32,472 bases of DNA. It comes from Pseudomonadota bacterium. Its GTDB lineage: Bacteria > Pseudomonadota > Alphaproteobacteria > Azospirillales > Azospirillaceae. The stretch lies in the NCBI GenBank assembly GCA_023411035.1, contig JAEYPE010000106.1, positions 1-32,472 on the forward strand, given 5' to 3'. Below the pieces are notes generated by a model, which saw only the letters and a list, made by a program, of their open reading frames with translations, did not search any database and had not been told where the DNA came from. Positions 16,194 to 23,877 of this stretch are shown in pieces. Numbering within the stretch: the first letter of the stretch is position 1; each line of letters begins with the position of its first letter. A program made the translations under genes and the position numbers.

Positions 16194-17525
16194 ATGATCC
16201 CGACCATCTTCGCCCTCGCCACCGCCCCCGGCCGCGCCGGTGTGGCGGTGGTTCGCGTTTCGGGGCCGGCGTCCGGCGACGCCCTGGCGGCCCTGACCGG
16301 CAAACCCCTGCCCGCACCCCGCATGGCCAAGCTCGTCCGGCTGCGCGACCCCAAGACCGGGGAGGCCCTGGACGACGCCCTGGTGCTGCGCTTCACCGCC
16401 CCCCGCAGCTTCACCGGGGAGGATGTGGTGGAGTTGCACCTGCATGGCGGTCGCGCCGTGGTGGCCGGCGTGGTGGAGGCACTGTCCGCCTTGCCCGGCC
16501 TGCGCGTGGCCGAACCCGGTGAGTTCACCCGCCGCGCCTTCGAGAACGGCAAGCTCGATCTGACCGAGGCCGAGGCGGTCGCCGACCTCGTGGACGCCGA
16601 AACAGCGGCCCAGCGCCGTCAGGCCCTGCGCCAGATGGAAGGCGTGCTCGGCCAGCTCTACGATGGTTGGCGGGACCGGCTGACCCGCTCGCTCGCCCAC
16701 ATCGAAGCCGACATCGACTTCCCCGACGAGGATTTGCCCTCCGGCGTCTCGGACGCCGCGCGTCCCGTGCTGGGCGCCCTGGCTGCCGAGATCGACGCCC
16801 ATCTGGACGACCGTGGCCGGGGGGAGCGGCTGCGGGAGGGTCTGCACATCGCCATCGTCGGCGCGCCCAACGCCGGCAAGTCGAGCCTGCTGAACGCCCT
16901 GGCCCGGCGGGAGGCGGCCATCGTGTCCGCCCGTGCCGGCACCACCCGCGACGTGATCGAAGTGCATTTGGACCTTGGTGGGTATCCCGTGGTTCTGGCC
17001 GACACCGCGGGCCTGCGCGAAGCCGCCGTGGACGAGGTGGAAGAGGAAGGCATCCGTCGCGCCCTCGACCGGGCTGCCCGCGCCGATGTGAAGGTGGCGG
17101 TGTTCGACGCCACCGCCCTTCCCTCGCTGGACCCGGCCACCGTCGCCTTGGTGGACGCCGACACAGTGGTTGTCCTGAACAAGACGGACTTGGCCAGTAC
17201 AGCGGTTGCGAAGGTCGGGAACCAGGAGGCGGTCGCGGTTTCCGCCCGGACCGGCACCGGTCTCCCCGATCTGGAGCGGCGTTTGACGGCGTTTACCGCC
17301 GACCGGCTGACCGGCAGCGGCGCCCCGGCGCTGACGCGCGCCCGGCATCGCTCCGCCCTGGAGGAATGCCGCGACGCTCTGCGCCGTGCCCTGACCGCCC
17401 CTCTGCCGGAGCTGATGGCGGAAGACGTGCGTCTGGCGAGCCGTGCCCTTGGCCGCATCACCGGGCGGGTCGATGTGGAAGACCTGCTCGACGTGATCTT
17501 CCGGGACTTCTGCATCGGAAAGTGA
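16194..17525 (+). CDS. mnmE: tRNA modification GTPase MnmE, copy 2
   Basis: 443 aa. It has the same domain plan as copy 1: N-terminal folate-binding-type domain with LHLHGG, helical domain, and an inserted G domain with G1 GAPNAGKS (223-230, the standard Pro present), G3 DTAG (270-273) and G4 NKTD (329-332). The C-terminus is CIGK with Cys440. It modifies tRNA U34 together with MnmG, whose complete gene is 109 bp downstream with a parS in between. ATG 16194 is 20 bp after the ferredoxin gene. With its conventional motifs and complete mnmG-rsmG-parAB neighbourhood, this is the better candidate for the ancestral housekeeping copy. The sequence is clearly diverged from copy 1, so it is not a recent duplicate. 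Confidence 0.96.
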   Translation: MIPTIFALATAPGRAGVAVVRVSGPASGDALAALTGKPLPAPRMAKLVRLRDPKTGEALDDALVLRFTAPRSFTGEDVVELHLHGGRAVVAGVVEALSALPGLRVAEPGEFTRRAFENGKLDLTEAEAVADLVDAETAAQRRQALRQMEGVLGQLYDGWRDRLTRSLAHIEADIDFPDEDLPSGVSDAARPVLGALAAEIDAHLDDRGRGERLREGLHIAIVGAPNAGKSSLLNALARREAAIVSARAGTTRDVIEVHLDLGGYPVVLADTAGLREAAVDEVEEEGIRRALDRAARADVKVAVFDATALPSLDPATVALVDADTVVVLNKTDLASTAVAKVGNQEAVAVSARTGTGLPDLERRLTAFTADRLTGSGAPALTRARHRSALEECRDALRRALTAPLPELMAEDVRLASRALGRITGRVDVEDLLDVIFRDFCIGK

Positions 17526-17561
17526 GCCGGAAGCGGAGTGACAAGCGCGCCGCAAAGCCCG

Positions 17562-17577
17562 TGTTTCACGTGAAACA
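17562..17577. other. parS: parS centromere site 4 (perfect)
   Basis: TGTTTCACGTGAAACA, a perfect 16-bp parS in the 109-bp gap between mnmE copy 2 and mnmG. Its placement mirrors site 1, which lies between mnmE copy 1 and the partial mnmG. It is about 9.5 kb right of the putative oriC and about 2.6 kb before parA. Confidence 0.95.
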
Positions 17578-17634
17578 GAGCTCCGCGGCGTTGCAGCACT
17601 TGGCGTCCGGCGCTGACTCGGCTATGGTCCGGCC

Positions 17635-19503
17635 ATGCGAACGTTCGACGTCATTGTTGTCGGCGGAGGCCACGCCGGTTGCGAGGCTGCCGCCGCCGCG
17701 GCGCGCATGGGTGCGCGCACCCTGCTCCTCACCCACAAGCTGGACACCATCGGCGAGATGTCCTGCAACCCGGCCATCGGCGGGTTGGCGAAAGGTCATC
17801 TGGTGCGCGAGATCGACGCGCTCGACGGTGTCATGGCCCGCGCCATCGACCGTGGCGGCATCCAGTTCCGCATCCTGAACCGCAGCAAGGGGCCTGCCGT
17901 CCGCGGCCCGCGCGCCCAGGCCGACCGCAAGCTCTACCGACAGGCCGTGCAGGCGATCCTGGCGGAACAGCCGAACCTGTCCGTCGAGGCCGGTGGCGCC
18001 GAGGATCTGACCATCAGCAGCGATGGGCGCGTGTCCGGCGTGGTCACCGGGACCGGCGAGAGCATCGCCGCAGGCACCGTGGTCCTGACCACCGGCACCT
18101 TCCTGCGCGGGCTGATCCACATCGGCGAGGAAACCACCCCGGCGGGCCGCGTTGGAGAGGCGCCGTCCATTGGCCTGTCGGACACGCTGGCTCGGTTCGG
18201 CTTTCCTCTGGGTCGTTTGAAGACCGGCACGCCGCCGCGGCTGGATGGCAAGACCATCGACTGGGACGCGCTGGAGAAGCAGCCTGGCGACCTCCCGCCG
18301 CCGCCCTTCTCCTACATGACGGACCGGATCGAGACGCCGCAGATCGATTGCGCGATCACCTGGACGACGCCGGAGATGCACGCTCTGATCCGTGGCAACC
18401 TCCACCGCGCGCCGATGTATTCCGGCCAGATTCAGAGCACCGGTCCGCGCTATTGTCCATCCATCGAGGACAAGGTGGTCCGCTTCGCCGACAAGGAGCG
18501 TCACCAGATCTTCCTGGAGCCGGAGGGGCTGGACGACGATACGGTATACCCGAACGGCATTTCCACCTCCCTGCCCCGCGACGTACAGCTCGGCTTCCTG
18601 AAGACCATGCCGGGTCTGGAGCGGACAGTGATGATCCGGCCCGGCTACGCCATCGAGTACGATTTCGTGGACCCGCGGGAGCTGAAGCCGACCCTTGAGA
18701 CGCGCCGGGTCCCTGGCCTGTTCTTCGCCGGTCAGATCAATGGAACCACCGGATACGAGGAAGCGGCGGCGCAGGGGCTGATGGCCGGCATCAACGCCGC
18801 TCTGGTGGCCGGCGGATCGGCGGAGGGTTTCGTGCTCGACCGGGCGGACGCCTACATCGGGGTGCTGATCGACGATCTCATCACGCGCGGCACCAACGAG
18901 CCCTACCGGATGTTCACCTCGCGCGCCGAGTACCGGTTGATCCTGCGCGCGGACAACGCCGATCAGCGGCTGACGCCGAAGGGCCTCGCCGTTGGCTGTG
19001 TCGGGTCGGCGCGGCGCGACGCTTTTACTGCCAAGGCGGATGCATTGACCGCCGGACGTGCCCTGGTGCGTGCCCTTCAGGCCACCCCGGCGGAGCTTCT
19101 GAGGCAGGGCATCGCGGTCAACCAGGACGGCGTGCGCCGTTCCGCCGCCGACCTGCTGCGCTATCCGGACCTCGATCTCTCCGCCCTCGCCCGGCTGTGG
19201 CCGGAACTATCGACCATCCCGGCGGACATCGCCGAGCAGTTGGAGATCGACGGGAAGTACGCCGGCTATCTCGACCGGCAGGAGGCGGACATCCGTGCCT
19301 TCCGCAAGGACGAAGCGTTGGAGCTTCCCGACGACCTTGACCCTGACGCTATTGGCAGCCTGTCGGCGGAAATCCGGCAAAAGCTGCGGCAGGCTCGCCC
19401 GGCGACCCTGGGCGCCGCGGCCCGCATTCCCGGTATGACTCCGGCGGCGCTGGTCGCCCTGCTCCGCCATGTGAAACGGCGTGACGTGAAGGTGGCCGTC
19501 TGA
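17635..19503 (+). CDS. mnmG: tRNA uridine-5-carboxymethylaminomethyl(34) synthesis enzyme MnmG
   Basis: 622 aa, the normal length. MnmG is the FAD- and NADH-dependent partner of MnmE in making (c)mnm5U34 in tRNAs. The N-terminus FDVIVVGGGHAGCEAA (FAD GxGxxG at 9-14), DTIGEMSCNPAIGGLAKGHLVREIDAL, the conserved GRVGEAPSIGLS segment, LKTGTPPRL and FFAGQINGTTGYEEAAAQG are all family signatures. The C-terminal helical domain (YAGYLDRQEADI, IPGMTPAALVALLRHVKR) binds MnmE and tRNA. The start ATG 17635 gives the usual N-terminus; no clear ribosome-binding site is seen. It overlaps rsmG by 1 bp (TGATG). A second mnmG start is visible at 1-61. Confidence 0.97.
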   Translation: MRTFDVIVVGGGHAGCEAAAAAARMGARTLLLTHKLDTIGEMSCNPAIGGLAKGHLVREIDALDGVMARAIDRGGIQFRILNRSKGPAVRGPRAQADRKLYRQAVQAILAEQPNLSVEAGGAEDLTISSDGRVSGVVTGTGESIAAGTVVLTTGTFLRGLIHIGEETTPAGRVGEAPSIGLSDTLARFGFPLGRLKTGTPPRLDGKTIDWDALEKQPGDLPPPPFSYMTDRIETPQIDCAITWTTPEMHALIRGNLHRAPMYSGQIQSTGPRYCPSIEDKVVRFADKERHQIFLEPEGLDDDTVYPNGISTSLPRDVQLGFLKTMPGLERTVMIRPGYAIEYDFVDPRELKPTLETRRVPGLFFAGQINGTTGYEEAAAQGLMAGINAALVAGGSAEGFVLDRADAYIGVLIDDLITRGTNEPYRMFTSRAEYRLILRADNADQRLTPKGLAVGCVGSARRDAFTAKADALTAGRALVRALQATPAELLRQGIAVNQDGVRRSAADLLRYPDLDLSALARLWPELSTIPADIAEQLEIDGKYAGYLDRQEADIRAFRKDEALELPDDLDPDAIGSLSAEIRQKLRQARPATLGAAARIPGMTPAALVALLRHVKRRDVKVAV

Positions 19504-20117
19504 TGAGCCTGTTCGATGCCGCGGCCTTCCAGGCGGAAACCGGTGTTTCACGTGAAACGCTGGACCGTCTCGCCGCTTACGAGGCCACGCTGCGCAAGTG
19601 GCAGCCGAAAATCAATCTGGTCGGCCCCTCCACCCTGCCCGACGCCTGGCGCCGGCACTTCCTCGATTCGGCCCAGCTTTACCCGCTCCTTCCCGAAGGG
19701 GTCCGGGTGCTGGTCGATCTGGGCAGTGGCGCCGGCTTTCCCGGCCTCGTTCTCGCCATCTTGGGCGTGCCGGAAGTGCATCTGGTGGAGAGCGACTCCC
19801 GCAAGTGTGCCTTCCTGCGTGAGGCGGCCCGCGCCGCCGGGGCGCAGATCACGGTGCACAACAAGCGGATCGAGGCGGTGGCGCCCATTGCCGCCGATGT
19901 GGTGACGGCCCGTGCCCTGGCGCCGCTGAACGATCTGCTGGGCTGGGCCTATCCCTTCATCCAGGACCGGGGTGCGGCACTCTTCCCCAAGGGTCAAAAT
20001 GTGGAGGAAGAATTGACCGATACCACCAAATATTGGAAGATGCGGACCGAGCGCTTCGACAGCCGCACCGACCCCACCGGAACCATCCTGCGTGTGAGTG
20101 GTATCGCCCGTGTCTAA
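19503..20117 (+). CDS. rsmG: 16S rRNA (guanine-527-N7)-methyltransferase RsmG
   Basis: 204 aa, the normal length. RsmG (GidB) uses S-adenosylmethionine to methylate G527 of 16S rRNA. KWQPKINLVGPSTLPDAWRRHFLDS and the SAM-binding motif VDLGSGAGFPGL (71-82) are diagnostic, followed by LVESDSRKCAFLREAAR and VVTARALAPLNDLL. Its ATG overlaps the mnmG stop. Codons 15-19 (V-S-R-E-T) are written by a near-perfect parS, giving the same pentapeptide as the parS inside aroE. The stop at 20117 lies near the start of the parA frame, so mnmG-rsmG-parA-parB look like one operon. Confidence 0.96.
   Translation: MSLFDAAAFQAETGVSRETLDRLAAYEATLRKWQPKINLVGPSTLPDAWRRHFLDSAQLYPLLPEGVRVLVDLGSGAGFPGLVLAILGVPEVHLVESDSRKCAFLREAARAAGAQITVHNKRIEAVAPIAADVVTARALAPLNDLLGWAYPFIQDRGAALFPKGQNVEEELTDTTKYWKMRTERFDSRTDPTGTILRVSGIARV
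19544..19559. other. parS: parS-like centromere site 5, inside rsmG
   Basis: TGTTTCACGTGAAACG matches 15 of 16 positions of parS (the final A is G). It lies in codons 14-19 of rsmG. A parS within gidB/rsmG beside parAB is known from other bacteria. It is about 0.6 kb from parA and about 11.5 kb from the putative oriC. Confidence 0.85.
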
Positions 20118-20166
20118 GACCGCGACCCTGATGCATTCCCGCTCCGAGGCTTCCCGAGAGGCTGCC

Positions 20167-20961
20167 ATGCCCTCCGCTCCCCCCGCTGCCCGCGTCATTG
20201 CGATCGCCAACCAGAAAGGCGGCGTGGGCAAGACCACGACCACCATCAATCTGGCGACCGCTCTTGCCGCCATCGGCAAGCGCGTTCTGGTGATCGATCT
20301 CGATCCGCAGGGCAACGCTTCCACCGGCCTCGGCATTCCGCGCGCCGACCGGCGCGTCGGCATCTACGACGTGCTGTTCGACGGCATGCCGCTGGAGGAT
20401 GCCGCCACGGTGTCGTCCGTGCCGAACCTATCCATCATCACCTCCTCAGTCGATCTGTCGGGTGCGGAGGTCGAACTCGTCACCTCCGACCGGCGTGAGT
20501 TCCGGCTGCGCGAGGCGGTGGACAAGAGCGCGTTGGAATACGATTACGTGCTGATCGACTGTCCGCCGGCGCTCGGTCTGCTGACGCTGAACGCGCTGGT
20601 CGCCTCTCACGCCGTGATGGTGCCCTTGCAGTGCGAGTTCTACGCGCTGGAGGGTCTCAGCCATCTGGTCCGCACGATCGAGCGGGTGAAGCGCGCCTTC
20701 AACCCCGACCTGGACATCCACGGTGTCGTGCTGACCATGTTCGATAAGCGCAACAACCTGTCCGACATGGTGGCCGCCGACGTTCGCGGCTTCTTCGGGG
20801 AGAAGGTCTACGACACCGTCATTCCCCGGAACGTCAAGGTGTCGGAGGCGCCGTCCCACGGCAAGCCGGTGCTGATCTACGACATGCGTTGCCCCGGTTC
20901 GCAGGCATACATCCATCTGGCCGGCGAAGTGCTGCGCCGTGAGAAGAGGCTGAGCGCATGA
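20167..20961 (+). CDS. parA: Chromosome-partitioning ATPase ParA (Soj)
   Basis: 264 aa from ATG 20167. ParA binds DNA non-specifically when ATP-loaded, and its ParB-stimulated hydrolysis drives origin segregation. The deviant Walker A KGGVGKTT (17-24) carries the signature Lys17, DLDPQGN (44-50) is the A' box, and VLIDCPPALGLLTLNAL is the Walker B region. GAGAGG-like GAGAGG lies six bases before ATG 20167, and the family N-terminus (RVIAIANQKGG) starts nine residues in, so this start is chosen. The frame is also open from ATG 20131 and GTG 20110, which would overlap the rsmG end. Its stop overlaps the parB start by 4 bp. Confidence 0.95.
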   Translation: MPSAPPAARVIAIANQKGGVGKTTTTINLATALAAIGKRVLVIDLDPQGNASTGLGIPRADRRVGIYDVLFDGMPLEDAATVSSVPNLSIITSSVDLSGAEVELVTSDRREFRLREAVDKSALEYDYVLIDCPPALGLLTLNALVASHAVMVPLQCEFYALEGLSHLVRTIERVKRAFNPDLDIHGVVLTMFDKRNNLSDMVAADVRGFFGEKVYDTVIPRNVKVSEAPSHGKPVLIYDMRCPGSQAYIHLAGEVLRREKRLSA

Positions 20962-21872
20962 TGGAGGATACCAAACGTTCGGACGGCGGTGCCCGCCGCG
21001 CCAGCCTGGGCCGTGGCCTGTCCGCCCTCTTCGGCGAGGCGGCGGAGGATTATTCCGCGCTGGACAAGGTGCGCCAGTCCAAGCAGGTGCCCATCGAGTT
21101 CATCCACCCCGGCAAGTACCAGCCGCGGCGGACCTTCGATGACGAGGCGCTTCAGGGGCTGGTCGAGTCGATCCGCGACAAGGGCATCCTCCAGCCCCTG
21201 CTCGTCCGCCGTGATCCGGAGACGACGAACTCCTACGAGCTGATCGCCGGCGAACGCCGCTGGCGGGCCGCGCAGATCGCCGGCCTGCACGAAGTGCCGG
21301 TCGTCATCCGGGAGCTGTCGGACCGTGAAGCGCTGGAAATCGCGCTCATCGAAAACATCCAGCGCCAGGACCTGACGCCGCTTGAAGAGGCGGAAGGCTA
21401 CAAGCGGCTGATGGAGGAGTTCGAGCACACGCAGGAGGATTTGGCGCGCTCGGTCGGCAAGAGCCGCAGCCACGTCGCCAACATGATGCGCCTGCTCGCC
21501 CTTCCCGACCCGGTCAAGGGGATGGTGCAGGACGGGGCGCTCAGCGCCGGCCACGCCCGTGCTCTGCTCACCTCCTCCGATCCGGTGTCGGTGGCGCGCG
21601 AGGTGGTCAAGCGCGGCTTGAACGTCCGCCAGACCGAAGACCTGATGCGCGGCGGTGCGCCGACCAAGCCGAAGAAGACAGGCGGACGCGGCGCTGCTTC
21701 CACCGATCCGACCCTGAAGGACGTCGATCTGGTGAATCTGGAAGAGGAGATCTCCGCCCGCATCGGGCTGAAGGTCGCCATCACGCCCCAGGGCAAGGGC
21801 GGCTCCATCACCATCCATTACCAGACGCTGGACCAGCTCGACGACGTGCTGCGCCGTCTTGGTGGAGAGTAA
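20958..21872 (+). CDS. parB: Chromosome-partitioning protein ParB (Spo0J)
   Basis: 304 aa. ParB is a CTP-dependent clamp that loads at parS and spreads along DNA. The N-terminal LGRGLSALFG (17-26) is the segment that stimulates ParA. The CTP-binding motif GERRWRAA (98-105) and ENIQRQDL (132-139) are present. A helix-turn-helix (about 159-178, TQEDLARSVGKSRSHVANMMRLL) reads parS. A Gly/Lys linker (about 235-248) leads to the C-terminal dimerisation domain. ATG 20958 overlaps the parA stop (ATGA). Five parS or parS-like sites lie within about 21 kb upstream in this window, strongly supporting a working ParABS system. Confidence 0.97.
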   Translation: MMEDTKRSDGGARRASLGRGLSALFGEAAEDYSALDKVRQSKQVPIEFIHPGKYQPRRTFDDEALQGLVESIRDKGILQPLLVRRDPETTNSYELIAGERRWRAAQIAGLHEVPVVIRELSDREALEIALIENIQRQDLTPLEEAEGYKRLMEEFEHTQEDLARSVGKSRSHVANMMRLLALPDPVKGMVQDGALSAGHARALLTSSDPVSVAREVVKRGLNVRQTEDLMRGGAPTKPKKTGGRGAASTDPTLKDVDLVNLEEEISARIGLKVAITPQGKGGSITIHYQTLDQLDDVLRRLGGE

Positions 21873-21916
21873 GCGGTCACGGAATCAAACTATCACTTCA
21901 GTATAACGGCACCAAC

Positions 21917-21988
21917 ATGAACTCCCCCTGAACAGAGGTGTCCGGCCGCATCGGTGCGGTCGGAGCCGACACAGAGGGGGAGATTCAT
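21917..21988 (+). promoter_or_regulatory. Hairpin covering the ribosome-binding site and start of the remnant gene
   Basis: ATGAACTCCCCCT (21917-21929) can pair with AGGGGGAGATTCAT (21975-21988), leaving one bulged A, so 13 pairs bury both the GAGGGGGAG ribosome-binding site and the ATG at 21987. Inside the loop, CCGGCCGCA (21942-21950) and TGCGGTCGG (21955-21963) form a second 9-bp stem with one G-U pair and a TCGG loop. It could be a translation-control structure, or an imperfect palindromic repeat unrelated to the gene. It also lies just after parB and may help end that transcript. Confidence 0.45.
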
Positions 21989-22248
21989 GAAGCTCACCAC
22001 CGCCGACTTCGACGTAGAGAGCCTGCAATCGTCGGTGACCGGATGTATTTCGGCGACGAGTTCGGCCCCTGCATCCTGGTGACCGACCTGACCGGCAAGC
22101 TGCTGGCCCTGCATGAGAGCAAGGTGGACGGCAAGCCCATGCGCTCCCTCGACCATTACGCGGTGTCCATCGCGGTGGTGCACTGGGCAAGCAGGACCAT
22201 AACGAGCTGATCCTGCTGCGCGTGCCGCAGTTCCTGTCGGCGAAGTAA
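21987..22248 (+). pseudogene. Frameshifted small hypothetical gene
   Basis: An ATG at 21987 with GAGGGGGAG upstream starts MKLTTADFDVESLQ, but this frame soon stops. Around 22018-22026 the coding sense moves to another frame, reading EPAIVGDRMYFGDEFG and then CILVTDLTGKLLALHESK up to SIAVVHW. After HW, a third frame gives GKQDHNELILLRVPQFLSAK and a stop at 22248, as if one G were lost in the TGGG at about 22184. Read across the shifts, it would be a compact soluble protein of about 87 residues. The good ribosome-binding site and the sensible joined sequence indicate a gene broken by two small indels; sequencing error is the other explanation. No family is recognised. The rest of the 386-bp gap after parB holds only the hairpin described above. 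Confidence 0.6.
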
Positions 22249-22258
22249 TCGCGGCTGG

Positions 22259-23281
22259 TCAGCGCCGCGCCAGCGAGGCGAGCTGGAACAGGACGCGGGC
22301 GCAAAGCGTCTGGTCGGGCATGTTGGTGCGCTTGCAGTCCGCCTCGGCCTCGACCAGACGCTCCAGCGCCTGCCGCACCAGCGGCGCGGGCCAGCGGCGG
22401 GCCTGACCGGTCAGCCGCGGCTTCATCTTGAAGAACACCGGCGGGCGCAGGGCTTCCACCGCGGCGTCCGCCGACTTGCCCGCCGCCATCTGCCCGGCCA
22501 CCAGTTGCAGGCGCTGGAAATGGCGCTGGGCCGCGCGCAGGATCGCCACCGGGGCCATGCCCTCCGCGAACAGGCGGGCCAGCGAACGGTCGAGCGTTGC
22601 GAAATCGCCCTCCGCCGCGGCCCAGATCGGCTCGTCCAGGGACAGGGCCGCGCTGTCGCCCACGCAGGCCTGGGCGTCTTCCAGACGGACGCGCTTCTCG
22701 GACCCCATGTAAAGCGCCAGCTTCTCCATCTCGCCGCGCGCCACCATGCGGTCGCCGACCAGATTTCCGGCCAGGAAGGACAGGGCGTCGGGATCGGCGG
22801 TCAGGCCGTGGCCGTGCAGGATATCGGCGATGACGCGGCCAAGCGCCGCCTCCTCCTCCACATAGCATGGGATGGCGACGGCGCCGTCCGCCCCTTCGAA
22901 CAGCGTCCGCAGCTTCGACCGGTTGCCGAGATCGCCTGATTCGACGATGACGAGGCTGTCGCCGGGCATCCGGTCCGCCAGGAAGGCGGTGAAGGCGGCG
23001 GTGACGTTGTCCTCCGCCTCACGCACGCGGATCAGGCGGCGGCCTCCGGTGAAGGACAGGGCGGCGGCTTCGTCGGCCAGGCGCGCCGGGTCGTCGGCGA
23101 CGGCGCGGCCCAGCATTTCCGTCACGCGGAAGGGGTCGGACAGATCGGCGACCACGGTGCGGCCCAGCGCCATGGCGCGGTCCCGCACCAGCCCGGTGTC
23201 CGGACCGTAGAGCAGGACCGCGCGGATCTTGGGATCGGGGCTGCGCAGGAAGCCATCGATCGCCCGGGCTTGCAGCTTCAC
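22259..23281 (-). CDS. holA: DNA polymerase III delta subunit HolA
   Basis: 340 aa, the usual HolA length. The delta subunit opens the sliding clamp in the clamp-loader complex. The N-terminus MKLQARAIDGFLRSPDPKIRAVLLYGPDTGLVRDRA has the degenerate nucleotide-binding fold of the family. VIVESGDLGNRSKLRTLFEGA and CYVEEEAALGRVI are typical of domains I-II. The C-terminal helical collar contains AILRAAQRHFQRLQLV and LVRQALERLVEAEADCK. The start is GTG 23281, 47 bp after the lptE stop. The order leuS-lptE-holA on one strand is common in proteobacteria, so this is probably one operon. Confidence 0.92.
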   Translation of the reverse strand: MKLQARAIDGFLRSPDPKIRAVLLYGPDTGLVRDRAMALGRTVVADLSDPFRVTEMLGRAVADDPARLADEAAALSFTGGRRLIRVREAEDNVTAAFTAFLADRMPGDSLVIVESGDLGNRSKLRTLFEGADGAVAIPCYVEEEAALGRVIADILHGHGLTADPDALSFLAGNLVGDRMVARGEMEKLALYMGSEKRVRLEDAQACVGDSAALSLDEPIWAAAEGDFATLDRSLARLFAEGMAPVAILRAAQRHFQRLQLVAGQMAAGKSADAAVEALRPPVFFKMKPRLTGQARRWPAPLVRQALERLVEAEADCKRTNMPDQTLCARVLFQLASLARR

Positions 23282-23328
23282 GAAGACACCGTCGGTGGCG
23301 GAGGACCAGCCCCGTTATGCTGAGCGGA

Positions 23329-23877
23329 TCAGGACTTGCGGCCGAGTTGGGCGGACACGCGGATCGTGATTTCGTTGGCGATTTCCAGCAGGGCACGGTC
23401 GTAGGCGTTCTCGACCGTGGCAAGGGCGGCGTACTGCTGTTCCAGAACGTTGTAACTGATGAAGGAGCGCGCGTTGGCCTGGAAGAGAATTGCGCCCGTG
23501 GCCGCGTCGGTGAGCTGGTAGGGAGCGCTCACGATAAGCTGGGCGCGGGTGGCGGTCGCGTCCTTCTGAAGGGCCAGCTTCTGCTCCGACGCGATCAGCG
23601 TGGCTTCCAACCGGTAGCGCGGGGCCACGGGGCGGCCGTCGGCGTAGAAACGGTCGATCAGAAGGTTGCGCAGCTTCTGGCCATAGCGGTCCTTGATGAC
23701 GCTGATGTCCACCTGCTGAAGCTCGGCCGCGCTAATGCTGTTCGGCCCAAGGTTTCCATACATGGGCTGGAAGCCGCAGGCCGACGTGGCGAGCACCGCC
23801 GGGGCCAGCAGGGCGAAGGCCAGAAGCCCCCGCCGCCGGACGCCGGCCTTCTTCTGGTGTGGATCAGACGACGACAT
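23329..23877 (-). CDS. lptE: LPS-assembly lipoprotein LptE
   Basis: 182 aa. LptE is an outer-membrane lipoprotein that plugs the LptD barrel and helps deliver lipopolysaccharide to the cell surface. After a basic N-terminus (KKAGVRRR), a hydrophobic stretch leads to the lipobox ATSAC with the lipidated Cys34, followed by GFQPMYG, the standard LptE opening (CGF.P.YG). The rest is a small alpha/beta domain ending in a helix with ENAYDRALLEIANEITIRV, also typical. ATG 23877 overlaps the end of leuS by 14 bp, so translation is probably coupled. The N-terminal part before the hydrophobic core is longer than in many homologues. Confidence 0.9.
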   Translation of the reverse strand: MSSSDPHQKKAGVRRRGLLAFALLAPAVLATSACGFQPMYGNLGPNSISAAELQQVDISVIKDRYGQKLRNLLIDRFYADGRPVAPRYRLEATLIASEQKLALQKDATATRAQLIVSAPYQLTDAATGAILFQANARSFISYNVLEQQYAALATVENAYDRALLEIANEITIRVSAQLGRKS

